Shown here: positions 11,327 to 19,709 of the stretch, in pieces | How positions within the stretch are numbered: the first letter of the stretch is position 1 | Layout: each line of letters begins with the position of its first letter | Source of the DNA: an uncultured Collinsella sp. | Lineage (GTDB): Bacteria; Actinomycetota; Coriobacteriia; Coriobacteriales; Coriobacteriaceae | Assembly: GCA_900543025.1 (NCBI GenBank) | Contig: UQPP01000005.1 | Coordinates: forward strand, 1 to 64,000 | Direction of reading: 5' to 3' | Length of the DNA: 64,000 bases | The notes under the pieces: generated by a model | Told to the model about the DNA's origin: nothing | The model's input: the letters and a program-made list of their open reading frames with translations, nothing else | Databases searched by the model: none | Translations under genes and position numbers: made by a program

Positions 11327-11620
11327 ACATAACCTTTCTCGTTTTGCTGTAGGTACAAGGATACGCCGCCGACCTGCCAAAAGACAGGACGAACGTCCCA
11401 ATTGCAACAATGCAAGCCCCAACGGCGGGCGAGACGCGTCGCAACGGAAGTATGCGGGATCGTCGGCCCCGAGGCGGTTGCCCAATAAAATGTTTGGCTG
11501 CAAAACGGATTATAAGCTCGGTGGGCTTTTAAAAAGCGCTGTTCATGCGCGGGAGTGCTTGTCTTGCCGTGCGTATAATAGGGCAGGTAACGCCAAATAA
11601 CGAGGCTCTGAGGGGATGCC
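11327..11620. promoter_or_regulatory. divergent promoter region of the CmpB-type gene and purF
   Basis: A 294-base gap between divergent genes. On the plus strand TATAAT at 11574-11579 is a good -10 box for purF, about 40 bases before its start, with no clear -35 box. The interior is AT-richer around 11480-11540. A stretch at about 11375-11405 (CCTGCCAAAAGACAGG and AACGTCCC) resembles pieces of the GGGACAG repeats seen elsewhere. I see no riboswitch-like fold. Confidence 0.5.
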
Positions 11621-13291
11621 ATGTCTCAAGAAACCATCCGCGCGGCCGAGCGTGCCGCGGGACAGGTGAAGACCATGTCGACGTATGATCCGGACTCCGA
11701 CCAGCTGCATGAGGAATGCGGCATTTTTGGTGTGTGGGCACCCGATCGCGATGTGGCTCGACTGACGTACTTTGGTCTGCGCGCGCTGCAGCATCGCGGC
11801 CAGGAATCGGCGGGAATCGCCGTGGGTGATGGCGGCACGGTTATGGTTCGCAAAGACCTGGGACTGCTCGATCGCGTGTTCTCCAACGCCGACCTGTCGA
11901 CGCTTTCCGGCCAGCTGGCCGTGGGCCACGTGCGCTATGGCACCGCCGGCGCCAAGAGCTGGGAGGCCTCTCAGCCGCACCTCTCTACCATCAATAGCGT
12001 CATTATCGCGCTTGCGCACAACGGTACCCTCGTCAACACCGACGAGCTGCGCCGCCAGCTGATCGAGCTGGGCGTGCCGTTCCTCTCCAACTCGGATTCC
12101 GAGGTCGCGACCAAACTCATCGGCTACTTTACTCAGCGTACAGGCCATCTGCGCGAGGGCATTCGCAAGACCATGGAGCTCGTGCGCGGCGGTTACGCCA
12201 TGACGCTCATCAACGAGCAGGCGCTCTACGCATTCCGCGATCCGCACGGCATTCGCCCGCTCGTGCTGGGCAAGCTGGTGGACGAGGGTCTGGACCAGGC
12301 CGATGCCGCATCCGTTTCGCAGCTGCCGTCGCAGGACGGCGCCGCGACGGTCGACTCCGCCACCCATGTCACGCGCGCCGGCGGCTGGGTCGTTGCCTCC
12401 GAGACGTGCGCGCTCGACATCGTGGGTGCCGAGTACGTCCGTGACGTCCGTCCCGGCGAGATCTTGCGCATCAGTGCCGAGGGCCTTGTGTCCGAGCAGG
12501 GTGTGCCTGCAGCCGAAGAGCCTGCCAACTGCATCTTTGAGCAGGTCTACTTCGCTCGCCCCGACTCCATCATGAATGGCAAGAGCGTCTACGCCTGCCG
12601 TTATGACATGGGTCGTCAGCTGGCACATGAGGAGCCCGTCGAGGCCGACCTGGTCATCGGCGTGCCCGACTCCGGCCTGCCGCCCGCGGAAGGGTATTCG
12701 CACGAGAGCGGCATTCCTTTTGGCGAGGGCCTTATCAAGAACCGCTACGTGGGCCGTACGTTTATCGAGCCTACGCAGGAGTTGCGCGCCATGGGCGTGC
12801 GCATGAAGCTCAACCCGCTGCGCGACAACATCGAGGGCAAGCGCCTGGTCGTCATCGACGACTCCATCGTGCGCGGCACCACCATGGTGCAGCTCGTCAA
12901 GATGCTACGCAACGCTGGCGCCAAGGAGATTCATATCCGCATCAACTCGCCCGAGGTCATCTGGCCGTGCTTCTACGGCATCGATACCGACGTGCAGTCG
13001 CAGCTCATCAGCGCCAACAAGACGGTCGATGAGATTTGCGAGTATATCGGCGCCGATTCGCTGGCCTTCCTTTCGGTCGAGGGCCTGCTTAAGGTCATGC
13101 CCAAGGGCGGTTACTGCGATGCGTGCTTTACCGGCCGCTACCCCGTGGCGATTCCCGAGAGTTTTGGCCGCGACAAGTTCATGGAGGGCTTTAAGCCCCG
13201 CAACCTGGACAAGCCGCTGCACTTTGATGACGACGCCGTGGTCGAGAAATACGACGACCGCAGCTGGGAAGAGGAACACGGCGAGGCCTAA
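11621..13291 (+). CDS. purF: amidophosphoribosyltransferase
   Basis: First committed step of purine synthesis: PRPP plus glutamine to phosphoribosylamine. 556 residues, longer than the usual 470-505. The N-terminal Ntn glutaminase starts at Cys33 in CGIFGVW, so a 32-residue propeptide would be removed if translation starts at 11621; an internal Met19 would leave 14. The PRTase signature VVIDDSIVRGTT lies near residue 411. An insertion of about 30 residues (roughly 213-243) sits between LGKL and GGWVVASETCALD. The start at 11621 is backed by GAGGGG upstream. It is followed by purM and purN. Confidence 0.97.
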   Translation: MSQETIRAAERAAGQVKTMSTYDPDSDQLHEECGIFGVWAPDRDVARLTYFGLRALQHRGQESAGIAVGDGGTVMVRKDLGLLDRVFSNADLSTLSGQLAVGHVRYGTAGAKSWEASQPHLSTINSVIIALAHNGTLVNTDELRRQLIELGVPFLSNSDSEVATKLIGYFTQRTGHLREGIRKTMELVRGGYAMTLINEQALYAFRDPHGIRPLVLGKLVDEGLDQADAASVSQLPSQDGAATVDSATHVTRAGGWVVASETCALDIVGAEYVRDVRPGEILRISAEGLVSEQGVPAAEEPANCIFEQVYFARPDSIMNGKSVYACRYDMGRQLAHEEPVEADLVIGVPDSGLPPAEGYSHESGIPFGEGLIKNRYVGRTFIEPTQELRAMGVRMKLNPLRDNIEGKRLVVIDDSIVRGTTMVQLVKMLRNAGAKEIHIRINSPEVIWPCFYGIDTDVQSQLISANKTVDEICEYIGADSLAFLSVEGLLKVMPKGGYCDACFTGRYPVAIPESFGRDKFMEGFKPRNLDKPLHFDDDAVVEKYDDRSWEEEHGEA

Positions 13292-13299
13292 AACCTGCC

Positions 13300-13332
13300 A
13301 TGTAGGGACAGGTTTATTTTGGTAGGTTTTAC
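13300..13332. repeat. GGGACAG-type short inverted repeat
   Basis: AACCTGCCA and TGGTAGGTT arms enclose TAGGGACAGGTTTATTTTGG. The same block occurs as two facing copies at 24305-24348 and 24466-24512. It lies just after the purF stop. Confidence 0.65.
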
Positions 13333-13350
13333 CTGCTGTTTTGTTGATAT

Positions 13351-13378
13351 GACGGCGCGCGCTGTTATGGCGCGCGCC
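13351..13378. repeat. GC-rich hairpin between purF and purM
   Basis: GGCGCGCGC and GCGCGCGCC form a 9-bp perfect stem with a seven-base loop. No T-run follows, so read-through from purF into purM is possible. Confidence 0.55.
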
Positions 13379-13448
13379 GAAATGAACGCAACTATGAGCA
13401 CCGTTTGACGCCCGCGCGGCGCCACGGTAGTGGGAGAGGAAGGCTCAG

Positions 13449-14552
13449 ATGAGCGACAGCAAGCATGTGACGTATGAGGATGCCGGCGTCGATACCGCCG
13501 AGGGCGGCCGCGCCGTCGACGCTATTAAGCAGATGGTCAAGGACACCAATCGCCCCGAGGTTATCGGCGGCATCGGTGGCTTTGGTGGCTTATTCTCGGC
13601 CGCCGCGCTTAAGGATATGGAAGACCCGATTCTGATTAGCGGTACCGACGGCGTGGGCACCAAGCTCGTGCTCGCCCAGATCATGGACCGTCACGAGACG
13701 GTGGGCCAGGACCTGGTCGCTATGTGCGTCAACGACATTCTGGCTTCGGGCGCCGAGCCGCTGTTTTTCCTGGACTACGTTGCCATCGGTCACATCGAGG
13801 CCGAGCACATGGCAAAGATCATCAAGGGCGTGGCCGATGGCTGCAAGCTCGCGGGCTGCGCGCTCGTGGGCGGCGAGATGGCCGAGCACCCCGGCGTCAT
13901 GGCTCCTGCCGACTACGACCTCGCCGGCTTTACCGTGGGTGTCGTCGATCGTCCCAAGATGCTCGACCCCGCGAACGTCCGCCCCGGCGACGTGATTCTG
14001 GGCCTGCCTTCCACCGGTGTGCACTCCAACGGCTACTCGCTCGTGCGTAAGGTCATCGGCGTCGACGGTATTAAGCCGGGCACGCCCGAGGCCGCCGCTA
14101 AGGCCGAGGAGCTGAGCCGTCCGCTCGAGGAACTCGGCGGCGCATCGCTGGCAGACGCCCTGCTGGCTCCCACGCGCATCTACGTCAAGCCGATTCTGGA
14201 GCTGCTGCGCGGCGGCGCCAACGTGCACGCTATCGCCCACATCACTGGCGGCGGTATTACCGAGAACCTCAACCGCGCGCTTGCCGACGACGTCGACGCC
14301 GTGGTCACCCGCAACGGCGCCGAGATGGGTTGGGACGTTCCGCCCGTCATCACCTACGTGTCGCGCCAGGCCGAGCTCGCGCCCAACGAGGCATGCAAGA
14401 CCTTCAACATGGGCGTTGGCCTGTGCCTGATCGTCGCCCCCGAGGACGAGGCTGTCGTGACCGAGGCCCTGGTCGCGCTGGGCGAGAAGCCGTTCCGCGT
14501 GGGCGAGTGCGTCGAGGGCTCCGGTAAGGTCGTGTACTCCGATGAGCGCTAA
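13449..14552 (+). CDS. purM: phosphoribosylformylglycinamidine cyclo-ligase
   Basis: AIR synthetase: ATP-dependent ring closure of FGAM to AIR. 367 residues, slightly longer than the usual 345. The start MSDSKHVTYEDAGVDTAEG is typical, followed by the glycine-rich IGGIGGFGGLF loop, the GTDGVGTKL motif (near 59), VGGEMAEHPGVM and the GITENL motif of the family. GGAGAGG stands upstream of the ATG. It overlaps purN by 11 bases, so the two are translationally coupled. The 157 bases separating it from purF contain only the two hairpins listed. Confidence 0.98.
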   Translation: MSDSKHVTYEDAGVDTAEGGRAVDAIKQMVKDTNRPEVIGGIGGFGGLFSAAALKDMEDPILISGTDGVGTKLVLAQIMDRHETVGQDLVAMCVNDILASGAEPLFFLDYVAIGHIEAEHMAKIIKGVADGCKLAGCALVGGEMAEHPGVMAPADYDLAGFTVGVVDRPKMLDPANVRPGDVILGLPSTGVHSNGYSLVRKVIGVDGIKPGTPEAAAKAEELSRPLEELGGASLADALLAPTRIYVKPILELLRGGANVHAIAHITGGGITENLNRALADDVDAVVTRNGAEMGWDVPPVITYVSRQAELAPNEACKTFNMGVGLCLIVAPEDEAVVTEALVALGEKPFRVGECVEGSGKVVYSDER

Positions 14553-15243
14553 CGAGCAGATGGCTGCTGCCGCGAGCCTGGGCTTTGTGCCCTACACCCG
14601 TCCGACCGGCACCGATACGGCCGAGCCGCTCAAGATCGGTGTGCTCATCAGCGGTTCGGGTACCAACCTGCAGGCGCTGATCGATCTGATCGCCGCCGGC
14701 AAGCTCAACGCTTCGATTGAGCTTGTGGTGTCGAGCCGTCCTTCGGCTAAGGGTTTGCAGCGCGCTGAGCGCGCGGGCATCCAGACGCTCACGCTGTCCA
14801 AGGATGTCTACGCCGACCCCATCGCCGCTGACGAGATCATCGCGCACGAGCTTCTCGAGCGCGGCTGCGAGTATGTGGTCATGGCCGGTTACATGCGCAT
14901 GGTGCACACGCCGCTGCTGGCGGCGTTTCCCAACCGCGTGGTCAACTTGCATCCGGCACTGCTGCCGAGCTTTACCGGTGCGCATGCGATCGACGATGCC
15001 TTTGCGCGCGGCGTCAAGGTAACCGGTGTGACCGTGCACTTTGCCAACGAGATCTACGACAACGGCCCCATCATCGCCCAGCGCGCGCTGGCTGTTGAGG
15101 AGGGCTGGGACGTCGACACGCTCGAGGAGCACATCCACGCGATTGAGCACGTGCTGTATCCCGAGGTCGTGCAGATGCTCGCCGACGGCCGCGTCCACGT
15201 GCTGGAGAGCGGCAAGGTCGCAATTGACGCGCCTCGCGGCTAG
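14542..15243 (+). CDS. purN: phosphoribosylglycinamide formyltransferase
   Basis: Transfers a formyl group from 10-formyl-THF to GAR. 233 residues, with an N-terminal extension of about 30 residues before the first strand (LKIGVLISGSGTNLQALID). Catalytic landmarks are VVNLHPALLPSFTGAHAI with the Asn/His pair, GVTVHF and the nearby Asp of DNGPII. The ATG at 14542 overlaps the end of purM (ATGAGCGCTAA). Its cofactor depends on the folate pathway, to which the FolP-FolK fusion at 35.4 kb belongs. Confidence 0.97.
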   Translation: MSANEQMAAAASLGFVPYTRPTGTDTAEPLKIGVLISGSGTNLQALIDLIAAGKLNASIELVVSSRPSAKGLQRAERAGIQTLTLSKDVYADPIAADEIIAHELLERGCEYVVMAGYMRMVHTPLLAAFPNRVVNLHPALLPSFTGAHAIDDAFARGVKVTGVTVHFANEIYDNGPIIAQRALAVEEGWDVDTLEEHIHAIEHVLYPEVVQMLADGRVHVLESGKVAIDAPRG

Positions 15244-15273
15244 CGGCGCACAGTACAATTTAGCCGAGTAGTC

Positions 15274-15318
15274 AGGGTGGTCATTGGCGCCAAGGCGCAC
15301 GTGGCCACCCTTTGTTTT
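15274..15318 (+). terminator. terminator after purN
   Basis: AGGGTGGTC (15274-15282) pairs with GGCCACCCT (15303-15311), followed by TTTGTTTT. The loop contains a smaller palindrome (TTGGCGCCAA). A TACAAT at 15254-15259, just before it, may be a coincidental -10 box. Confidence 0.75.
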
Positions 15319-15321
15319 GGG

Positions 15322-15377
15322 TAGTCACCTGCGACGTTCTTTAACGACTAGTCATTCAAGAACGTCGCAGGTGACTA
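15322..15377. repeat. 20-bp perfect inverted repeat in the leader of the PTS IIA gene
   Basis: Arms 15322-15341 and 15358-15377 are exact complements; the loop holds the palindrome GACTAGTC. The right arm ends just before the ribosome-binding site of the next gene (GAGAGAGGTG, 15380-15389). It could be a second terminator, an operator or an RNA structure affecting that gene. Confidence 0.8.
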
Positions 15378-15395
15378 GGTGAGAGAGGTGAGCGC

Positions 15396-15860
15396 ATGGC
15401 GGATAACGAAGCGCTGTTTACGCCTGAGCTGGTGTTTTTTGATTGGGAGTGCGCGACGCCGGGCGAGGTGTTTGCGCGGCTCGAGGGTGAGCTTGCCCCG
15501 CGCGGCTACATTGCCGACGGTTGGCTCGACGCCGTTCGCACGCGCGAGGATGCCTATCCCACGGGTCTTGCCATGCCGGCGGCAAACATTGCCATTCCGC
15601 ATACCGATCCGGGATTTGTGGCCAAGCCCTATATCGCGGTGGTGAAGCCCGCCGCGCCCGTGACATTTAACGCTATGGCTGGCATGGGCGCTCCGGTGCC
15701 GGCGCAGATCGTCATCAATCTGGGTATTGCCGAGCCGGGCGGTCAGGTCGAGGCCCTGCAGGCGCTCATGAACATCTTTATGGACGCCGATGCCGCAGGC
15801 GACGTGCTCGGCCAGACCACGCCCCAGGGCATGGTCGACGCCATCCGCCGTCACTTCTAA
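15396..15860 (+). CDS. PTS sugar transporter EIIA (mannitol/fructose/galactitol family)
   Basis: 154 residues of the PTS_EIIA_2 fold, a cytoplasmic phosphocarrier that takes phosphate from HPr and hands it to an EIIB domain. The phospho-acceptor is His69 in NIAIPHTD, the context of galactitol-type IIA proteins. No EIIB, EIIC, PRD regulator or sugar enzyme is adjacent; it stands alone between the purine operon and the foldase gene. It may serve a permease encoded elsewhere or be regulatory like EIIA-Ntr. GAGAGAGGTG precedes the ATG, just after the 20-bp hairpin. Confidence 0.85.
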   Translation: MADNEALFTPELVFFDWECATPGEVFARLEGELAPRGYIADGWLDAVRTREDAYPTGLAMPAANIAIPHTDPGFVAKPYIAVVKPAAPVTFNAMAGMGAPVPAQIVINLGIAEPGGQVEALQALMNIFMDADAAGDVLGQTTPQGMVDAIRRHF

Positions 15861-15871
15861 GGTGGGGCTAA

Positions 15872-16017
15872 GCCGGCACTTGGGGACGTTCCTTTTCTGC
15901 CGGCACTTGGGGACTGTCCCTAACTGCCGGCACATAAAGAACGTCCCCAACTGCCAAGTGCCGCATCTGTCCCCTTTGCACCAAAATGGTGCAGATTAAC
16001 CTGTCCCCAATGCACCA
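15872..16017. repeat. cluster of GGGGAC-containing direct and inverted repeats
   Basis: The block GCCGGCACTTGGGGAC occurs twice in tandem (from 15872 and from 15899), then GCCGGCAC again, then an inverted copy AACGTCCCCAACTGCCAAGTGCC (as 15940-15962). GCACC-AAAAT-GGTGC forms a small hairpin at 15978-15992, and AACCTGTCCCCAATGCACC follows. The whole lies between the PTS IIA and foldase genes and belongs with the GGGACAG family. Confidence 0.7.
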
Positions 16018-16084
16018 AGCGTGTCGCGGGGGCCGCGTTGTGACACAATGGCGTTTGTTCGATTCGTTATGCGAAAGGCCAACT

Positions 16085-17308
16085 ATGGCAAATAAGAAAA
16101 AGAACCCCGCACCCGAGCCGACGCCCGAGCAGCAGGCTCGCGCCGCCTCTAGCTCTCGCAAGAAGCAGCGCAAGACCTATGTGTCCAAGACCGTCAAGAT
16201 TGTCCTGGTGGTCATCGGCGTGCTGGCGATGCTGCTTTCCGTCTCGGCCATGGCGTGCTCCGGCCTGATGTCACAGACCGAAAGTGCCAGCTCGGGCTAT
16301 AAGCTTACTGGTGGCGTGGCTGCCACTATCAACGGCACCAACCTCACCGAGGACACCGTGACCAAGCAGATCATGAGCATGCGCACGTCCTACGGCTACA
16401 CCAAGGACAAGGACTGGGCACAGTACCTGGTCGACAACGACCTCACGCCCAAGAAGTATCGCAAGCAGCTCATCGACTCTTACACGCAGCAGATCCTGCT
16501 TCAGCAAGCGCAGAAGGAAAACGGCGTAACCGTCTCGGACGAGGAGGTCGAGAAGGCTTGGAAGGACGCCTGCAAGAGTGCCGGCGGCGCCAAGGCTTTC
16601 AAGAAGACCCTTAAGACTTACGGCTACACCGAGGACACCTACAAGGATTCGCTCAAGGAGAGCCTGGCGCAGCAGAAGCTCAAGGATGCCGTGGCACCCA
16701 CCAGCAAGCCCAAGGACAGCGAGATTGTCGATTACATCAATGAGAACCTGTCCAACTACAATGACGCCCGTCGTTCGTCGAATATCCTGATCAAGGTCGA
16801 TTCCGACGCTTCCGACGAGGACAAGGCTGCTGCCAAGGCCAAAGCGCAGGAGTGCCTGGACAAGATCAACTCCGGCGAGCTGAGCTTTGAGGACGCCGTG
16901 AAGCAGTACTCCGACGACACCGGCTCCAAGGAGAAGAAGGGCGATGTGGGCTGGGACAAGCTCACCACCTTCGTCGACAGCTACCAGGCGGCGCTCGAGG
17001 GGCTCAACAAGGGCGATGTGAGCGACGTCGTCGAGTCGACCTATGGTTATCACATCATCAAGTGCACCGACTACTTCCATGTCGATAATCAGGTCGATGA
17101 CATTAAGCAGGTGCCCAAGGACATCAAGAAGTACGTCTCCAACGTGGTGAAGACGCAGGCGGCAAGCACCGCGTACAGCGAGTGGCTGGAGCAGTACAAG
17201 AAGGATGCCGACATCACCGTTAACCCCATGCCCAAGGACGTGCCCTACAACGTCAGCCTGAAGGGCGTCACCAAGAGTTCGACCGACAATTCGTCGACGA
17301 CTGAGTAA
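16085..17308 (+). CDS. PrsA/SurA-like peptidyl-prolyl cis-trans isomerase
   Basis: 407-residue extracytoplasmic foldase. The N-terminus (1-40) is charged and disordered; a membrane helix follows (about 40-60), ending SAMAC. Its Cys could be a lipid site, but Met at -3 is not a good lipobox, so a plain anchor is also possible. A SurA-N-like helical region (about 75-225) precedes a parvulin domain (about 230-330) recognised by SSNILIKVDS, GELSFEDAVKQYS, KKGDVGW and STYGYHIIK. Such proteins help secreted proteins fold at the membrane-wall interface. The ATG at 16085 is chosen over the upstream frame because AAAGG precedes it and the upstream part overlaps repeats. Confidence 0.9.
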   Translation: MANKKKNPAPEPTPEQQARAASSSRKKQRKTYVSKTVKIVLVVIGVLAMLLSVSAMACSGLMSQTESASSGYKLTGGVAATINGTNLTEDTVTKQIMSMRTSYGYTKDKDWAQYLVDNDLTPKKYRKQLIDSYTQQILLQQAQKENGVTVSDEEVEKAWKDACKSAGGAKAFKKTLKTYGYTEDTYKDSLKESLAQQKLKDAVAPTSKPKDSEIVDYINENLSNYNDARRSSNILIKVDSDASDEDKAAAKAKAQECLDKINSGELSFEDAVKQYSDDTGSKEKKGDVGWDKLTTFVDSYQAALEGLNKGDVSDVVESTYGYHIIKCTDYFHVDNQVDDIKQVPKDIKKYVSNVVKTQAASTAYSEWLEQYKKDADITVNPMPKDVPYNVSLKGVTKSSTDNSSTTE

Positions 17309-17362
17309 TCATGGGGCGGCGCCCGTGTGAGTGCCGCCCACACTATTGAGGAGGATTTGCAG

Positions 17363-17806
17363 ATGACCAACGAAGAGCTGCAGAAGGAAATGATCGCGGC
17401 CATGAAGGCCAAGGACAAGGTTCGCCTGTCTATCATTCGCCAGGTTAAGGCCGAGGTGAAGAACATCGAGGTCAACGAGCGCCGTGATGTGACCGAGGAA
17501 GACGTCAACAGCATGATCAAGCGTCTGATTAAGCAGACGAGCGAGACGCTGGAGATGTCCATCAAGGCCGGCACCGACCAAGAGCGTACCGACAACCTGA
17601 CCGAGCAGGTCAAAATTCTGGAGAGCCTGCTGCCCGCGCAGGTTTCGGGCGAGGAGCTCGAGGCTCTGATCGAGCAGGTCATCGCCGAGCTGGGCGCGAC
17701 CTCTAAGAAGCAGATGGGCCAGGTTATGGGCGCACTCGGCAAGGCCACCGGCGGTAACTTCGACAAGCCGGCAGCAGCAAAGATCGTCGGTGCTAAACTC
17801 GCGTAG
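17363..17806 (+). CDS. yqeY: GatB/YqeY domain protein
   Basis: 147 residues, the full length of stand-alone YqeY proteins, which resemble the C-terminal tRNA-binding helical domain of GatB. Recognised by the N-terminal MKAKDKVRLSIIRQVKAEVKN block, the middle ILESLLPAQVSGEEL and the C-terminal KKQMGQVMGALGKATGGNFD. Its function is unsettled; a tRNA-linked role is known only by homology. GAGGAGG stands eight bases before the ATG at 17363. It follows the foldase gene by 54 bases and is closed by a terminator. Confidence 0.93.
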   Translation: MTNEELQKEMIAAMKAKDKVRLSIIRQVKAEVKNIEVNERRDVTEEDVNSMIKRLIKQTSETLEMSIKAGTDQERTDNLTEQVKILESLLPAQVSGEELEALIEQVIAELGATSKKQMGQVMGALGKATGGNFDKPAAAKIVGAKLA

Positions 17807-17835
17807 GGGCCGAGCGGTACATAGTTGATGTTGAG

Positions 17836-17867
17836 GGGGCGTGACCATTGCGGTCGCGCCCCTTTTT
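17836..17867 (+). terminator. terminator after yqeY
   Basis: GGGGCGTGACC (17836-17846) pairs with GGTCGCGCCCC (17852-17862), one G-T pair, followed by TTTTT. Confidence 0.9.
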
Positions 17868-17894
17868 GCTGGGCTGGGCACTCATTGGGGAGGT

Positions 17895-17963
17895 ACTCAT
17901 TGGGGACAGACTTAAATGAGTACCCGCTCATTGGGTACTCATTTAAGTCTGTCCCCAATGAGT
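17895..17963. repeat. perfect 31-bp inverted repeat containing GGGGACAG
   Basis: Arms 17895-17925 and 17933-17963 are exact complements with a seven-base loop. Each arm carries ATTGGGGACAGACTTAAAT. A partial extra copy (ACTCATTGGGG) lies just before at about 17880. It sits in the 262-base gap before the amino-acid transporter operon. Confidence 0.85.
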
Positions 17964-18027
17964 GGGTTAAAGGTTGCGGGTTCTTTACGGGGATGTAGCG
18001 TGGGCTGCGGAAACGTGGTTTCTTCCG

Positions 18028-18033
18028 TACAAT
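18028..18033 (+). promoter_or_regulatory. putative -10 box of the amino-acid transporter operon
   Basis: TACAAT 35 bases before the ATPase gene. The -35 region is not convincing. Confidence 0.4.
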
Positions 18034-18068
18034 AGTTCAACTCGTGTAAACGCAGGGAAGGGACATTC

Positions 18069-18800
18069 ATGGCAGACATGATCGAGATCAAGCATCTCAA
18101 CAAGTACTTTGGCGACCTGCATGTGCTCAAAGATATCAATCTCACCGTCAAGCGCGGCGAGAAGCTCGTAATGATCGGGCCTTCCGGCTCGGGTAAGTCG
18201 ACGCTCATCCGTTGCGTCGATTATCTGGAGGAACCCACGTCGGGCGAGGTCGTCATCGACGGTACGCCGCTCACCAAAAAGAACCACCTGGAGATGGCTC
18301 GCAAGTACAGCTCCATGGTGTTTCAGCAGTTCAACCTGTATCCCAACATGACGGTGCTGGGCAACCTGACGCTCGCGCCCATCAAGCTGCAAAAGAAGAG
18401 CAAGGAGGAGGCGACCGAGATCGCCATCGCCGCGCTCAAGCGCGTCGGCATGGCGCATAAGGCCGGCGAGTATCCGCAGAATCTCTCGGGCGGTCAGCAG
18501 CAGCGCATCGCCATCGCCCGCGCCCTGTGCACCAAGCAGCCCATCATCCTGTTTGACGAGCCGACCTCGGCACTCGACCCCGAGATGGTCCAGGAAGTCC
18601 TGGACGTTATGATTGAGCTCGCGCAGGAGGACATCACCATGATTTGCGTGACGCACGAGATGGGCTTTGCGCGCCAGGTGGCCGACCGCGTCATCTTTAT
18701 GGAGGACGGCCGCATTCTGGAGGAGGGCACGCCCGAGCACTTCTTCGATAACCCCGAGAACCCGCGCTGCCGCGAGTTCCTGTCCAAGATTCTGCACTAG
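18069..18800 (+). CDS. polar amino-acid ABC transporter, ATPase (GlnQ/HisP family)
   Basis: 243-residue ATPase driving uptake through the two permeases that follow. Walker A GPSGSGKST (about 38-46), Q-loop FQQFNLYPNMTV, signature NLSGGQQQR, Walker B ILFDEPTSALDPEMV and the switch His in VTHEMGFA are all present, with the wording of the GlnQ/HisP branch. AAGGGA precedes the ATG. First gene of a four-gene operon (ATPase, binding protein, two permeases) with gaps of a few to some 25 bases. The exact amino acid cannot be told. Confidence 0.95.
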   Translation: MADMIEIKHLNKYFGDLHVLKDINLTVKRGEKLVMIGPSGSGKSTLIRCVDYLEEPTSGEVVIDGTPLTKKNHLEMARKYSSMVFQQFNLYPNMTVLGNLTLAPIKLQKKSKEEATEIAIAALKRVGMAHKAGEYPQNLSGGQQQRIAIARALCTKQPIILFDEPTSALDPEMVQEVLDVMIELAQEDITMICVTHEMGFARQVADRVIFMEDGRILEEGTPEHFFDNPENPRCREFLSKILH

Positions 18801-18808
18801 GCGCGGTG

Positions 18809-19684
18809 ATGGACATGACGGATATGACGAGGGCGGCCGTGTCGCGCCGTCGCTTTTTGCAGCTGGCTGGCGCCGGCATGCTTGCGCTGACGGGGACCGC
18901 GCTTACCGGTTGCGGCAACTCCACCAGCGGCGAGGGCTCCGACAAGGGGTCCAAGCTTGCGGCCATCAAGTCGCGTGGCCATCTGAATGCCGGCGTTAAG
19001 AAGGACGTTCCCGGCTATGGCTATTACGACACCGCCAAGGGCCGCTTTGAGGGCATGGAAGTCGATTTGTGCTACCAGATCGCCGCTGCCGTCTTTGGCG
19101 TGAGCTACAAGGATGCTCGCGTCCAGGAGCTTGTCGAGTTTACCGACGTAACGCCCAAGACGCGCGGCCCGCTGATCGATAACGGCCAGCTCGATGTGGT
19201 CGCGGCGACCTACACCATCACGGACGAGCGCAAGAAGAGCTGGGATTTCTCGACGCCGTACCGCACCGACTACGTGGGACTCATGGTCAAGAAGCGTTCG
19301 GGCTTTACCTCGATTGAGGATCTGGACGGCAAGGTCATTGGCGTGAGCCAGGGCGCCACCACGCAGAGCCTGATTGAGCAGATGATCAAGGACAACGGCT
19401 TTAGCTGCAAGCCCGAGTTTAGGGCCTTTAGCGGCTACCCCATCATCAAGAGCTCGCTCGACGCCGGCAATATCGACGTCTTTGCCATGGACCGCTCCAC
19501 GCTGGCCGGTTACATGAACGAGACCGTTGAGCTGCTGCAGCCCGAAGTCAAGTTTGGCGAGCAGGGCTACGGCGTGGCGACCAAGAAGGGCTGCGACCTT
19601 TCGGCCGTGGTTGATCAGGTGATTTGCGATCGCCTGGCCGATGGCTGGCTCGACCAAGAGGTTAAGACCTGGGGTCTTGTATAG
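18809..19684 (+). CDS. amino-acid ABC transporter substrate-binding lipoprotein
   Basis: About 291 residues of the periplasmic-binding type 3 family (SBP_bac_3). The N-terminus carries SRRRFLQLAG, a twin-arginine-like motif, a hydrophobic stretch and the lipobox LTGC, so the mature protein is probably a lipoprotein on the outer face of the membrane, perhaps exported by Tat. Binding-protein landmarks are GRFEGMEVDLCYQIA, LDVVAATYTIT, DLDGKVIGVSQG and the C-terminal GLV. Starts at GTG 18806, ATG 18809 or ATG 18815 are possible; no strong ribosome site decides. It follows the ATPase gene directly. Confidence 0.92.
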   Translation: MDMTDMTRAAVSRRRFLQLAGAGMLALTGTALTGCGNSTSGEGSDKGSKLAAIKSRGHLNAGVKKDVPGYGYYDTAKGRFEGMEVDLCYQIAAAVFGVSYKDARVQELVEFTDVTPKTRGPLIDNGQLDVVAATYTITDERKKSWDFSTPYRTDYVGLMVKKRSGFTSIEDLDGKVIGVSQGATTQSLIEQMIKDNGFSCKPEFRAFSGYPIIKSSLDAGNIDVFAMDRSTLAGYMNETVELLQPEVKFGEQGYGVATKKGCDLSAVVDQVICDRLADGWLDQEVKTWGLV

Positions 19685-19709
19685 GCGCATCGTCCAAGGA
19701 AGGAATCAA

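Noticed and set aside
15254..15259. Promoter for the PTS IIA gene
   Set aside because: The TACAAT lies before the purN terminator, so a transcript from it would meet that stem; kept only as a remark.
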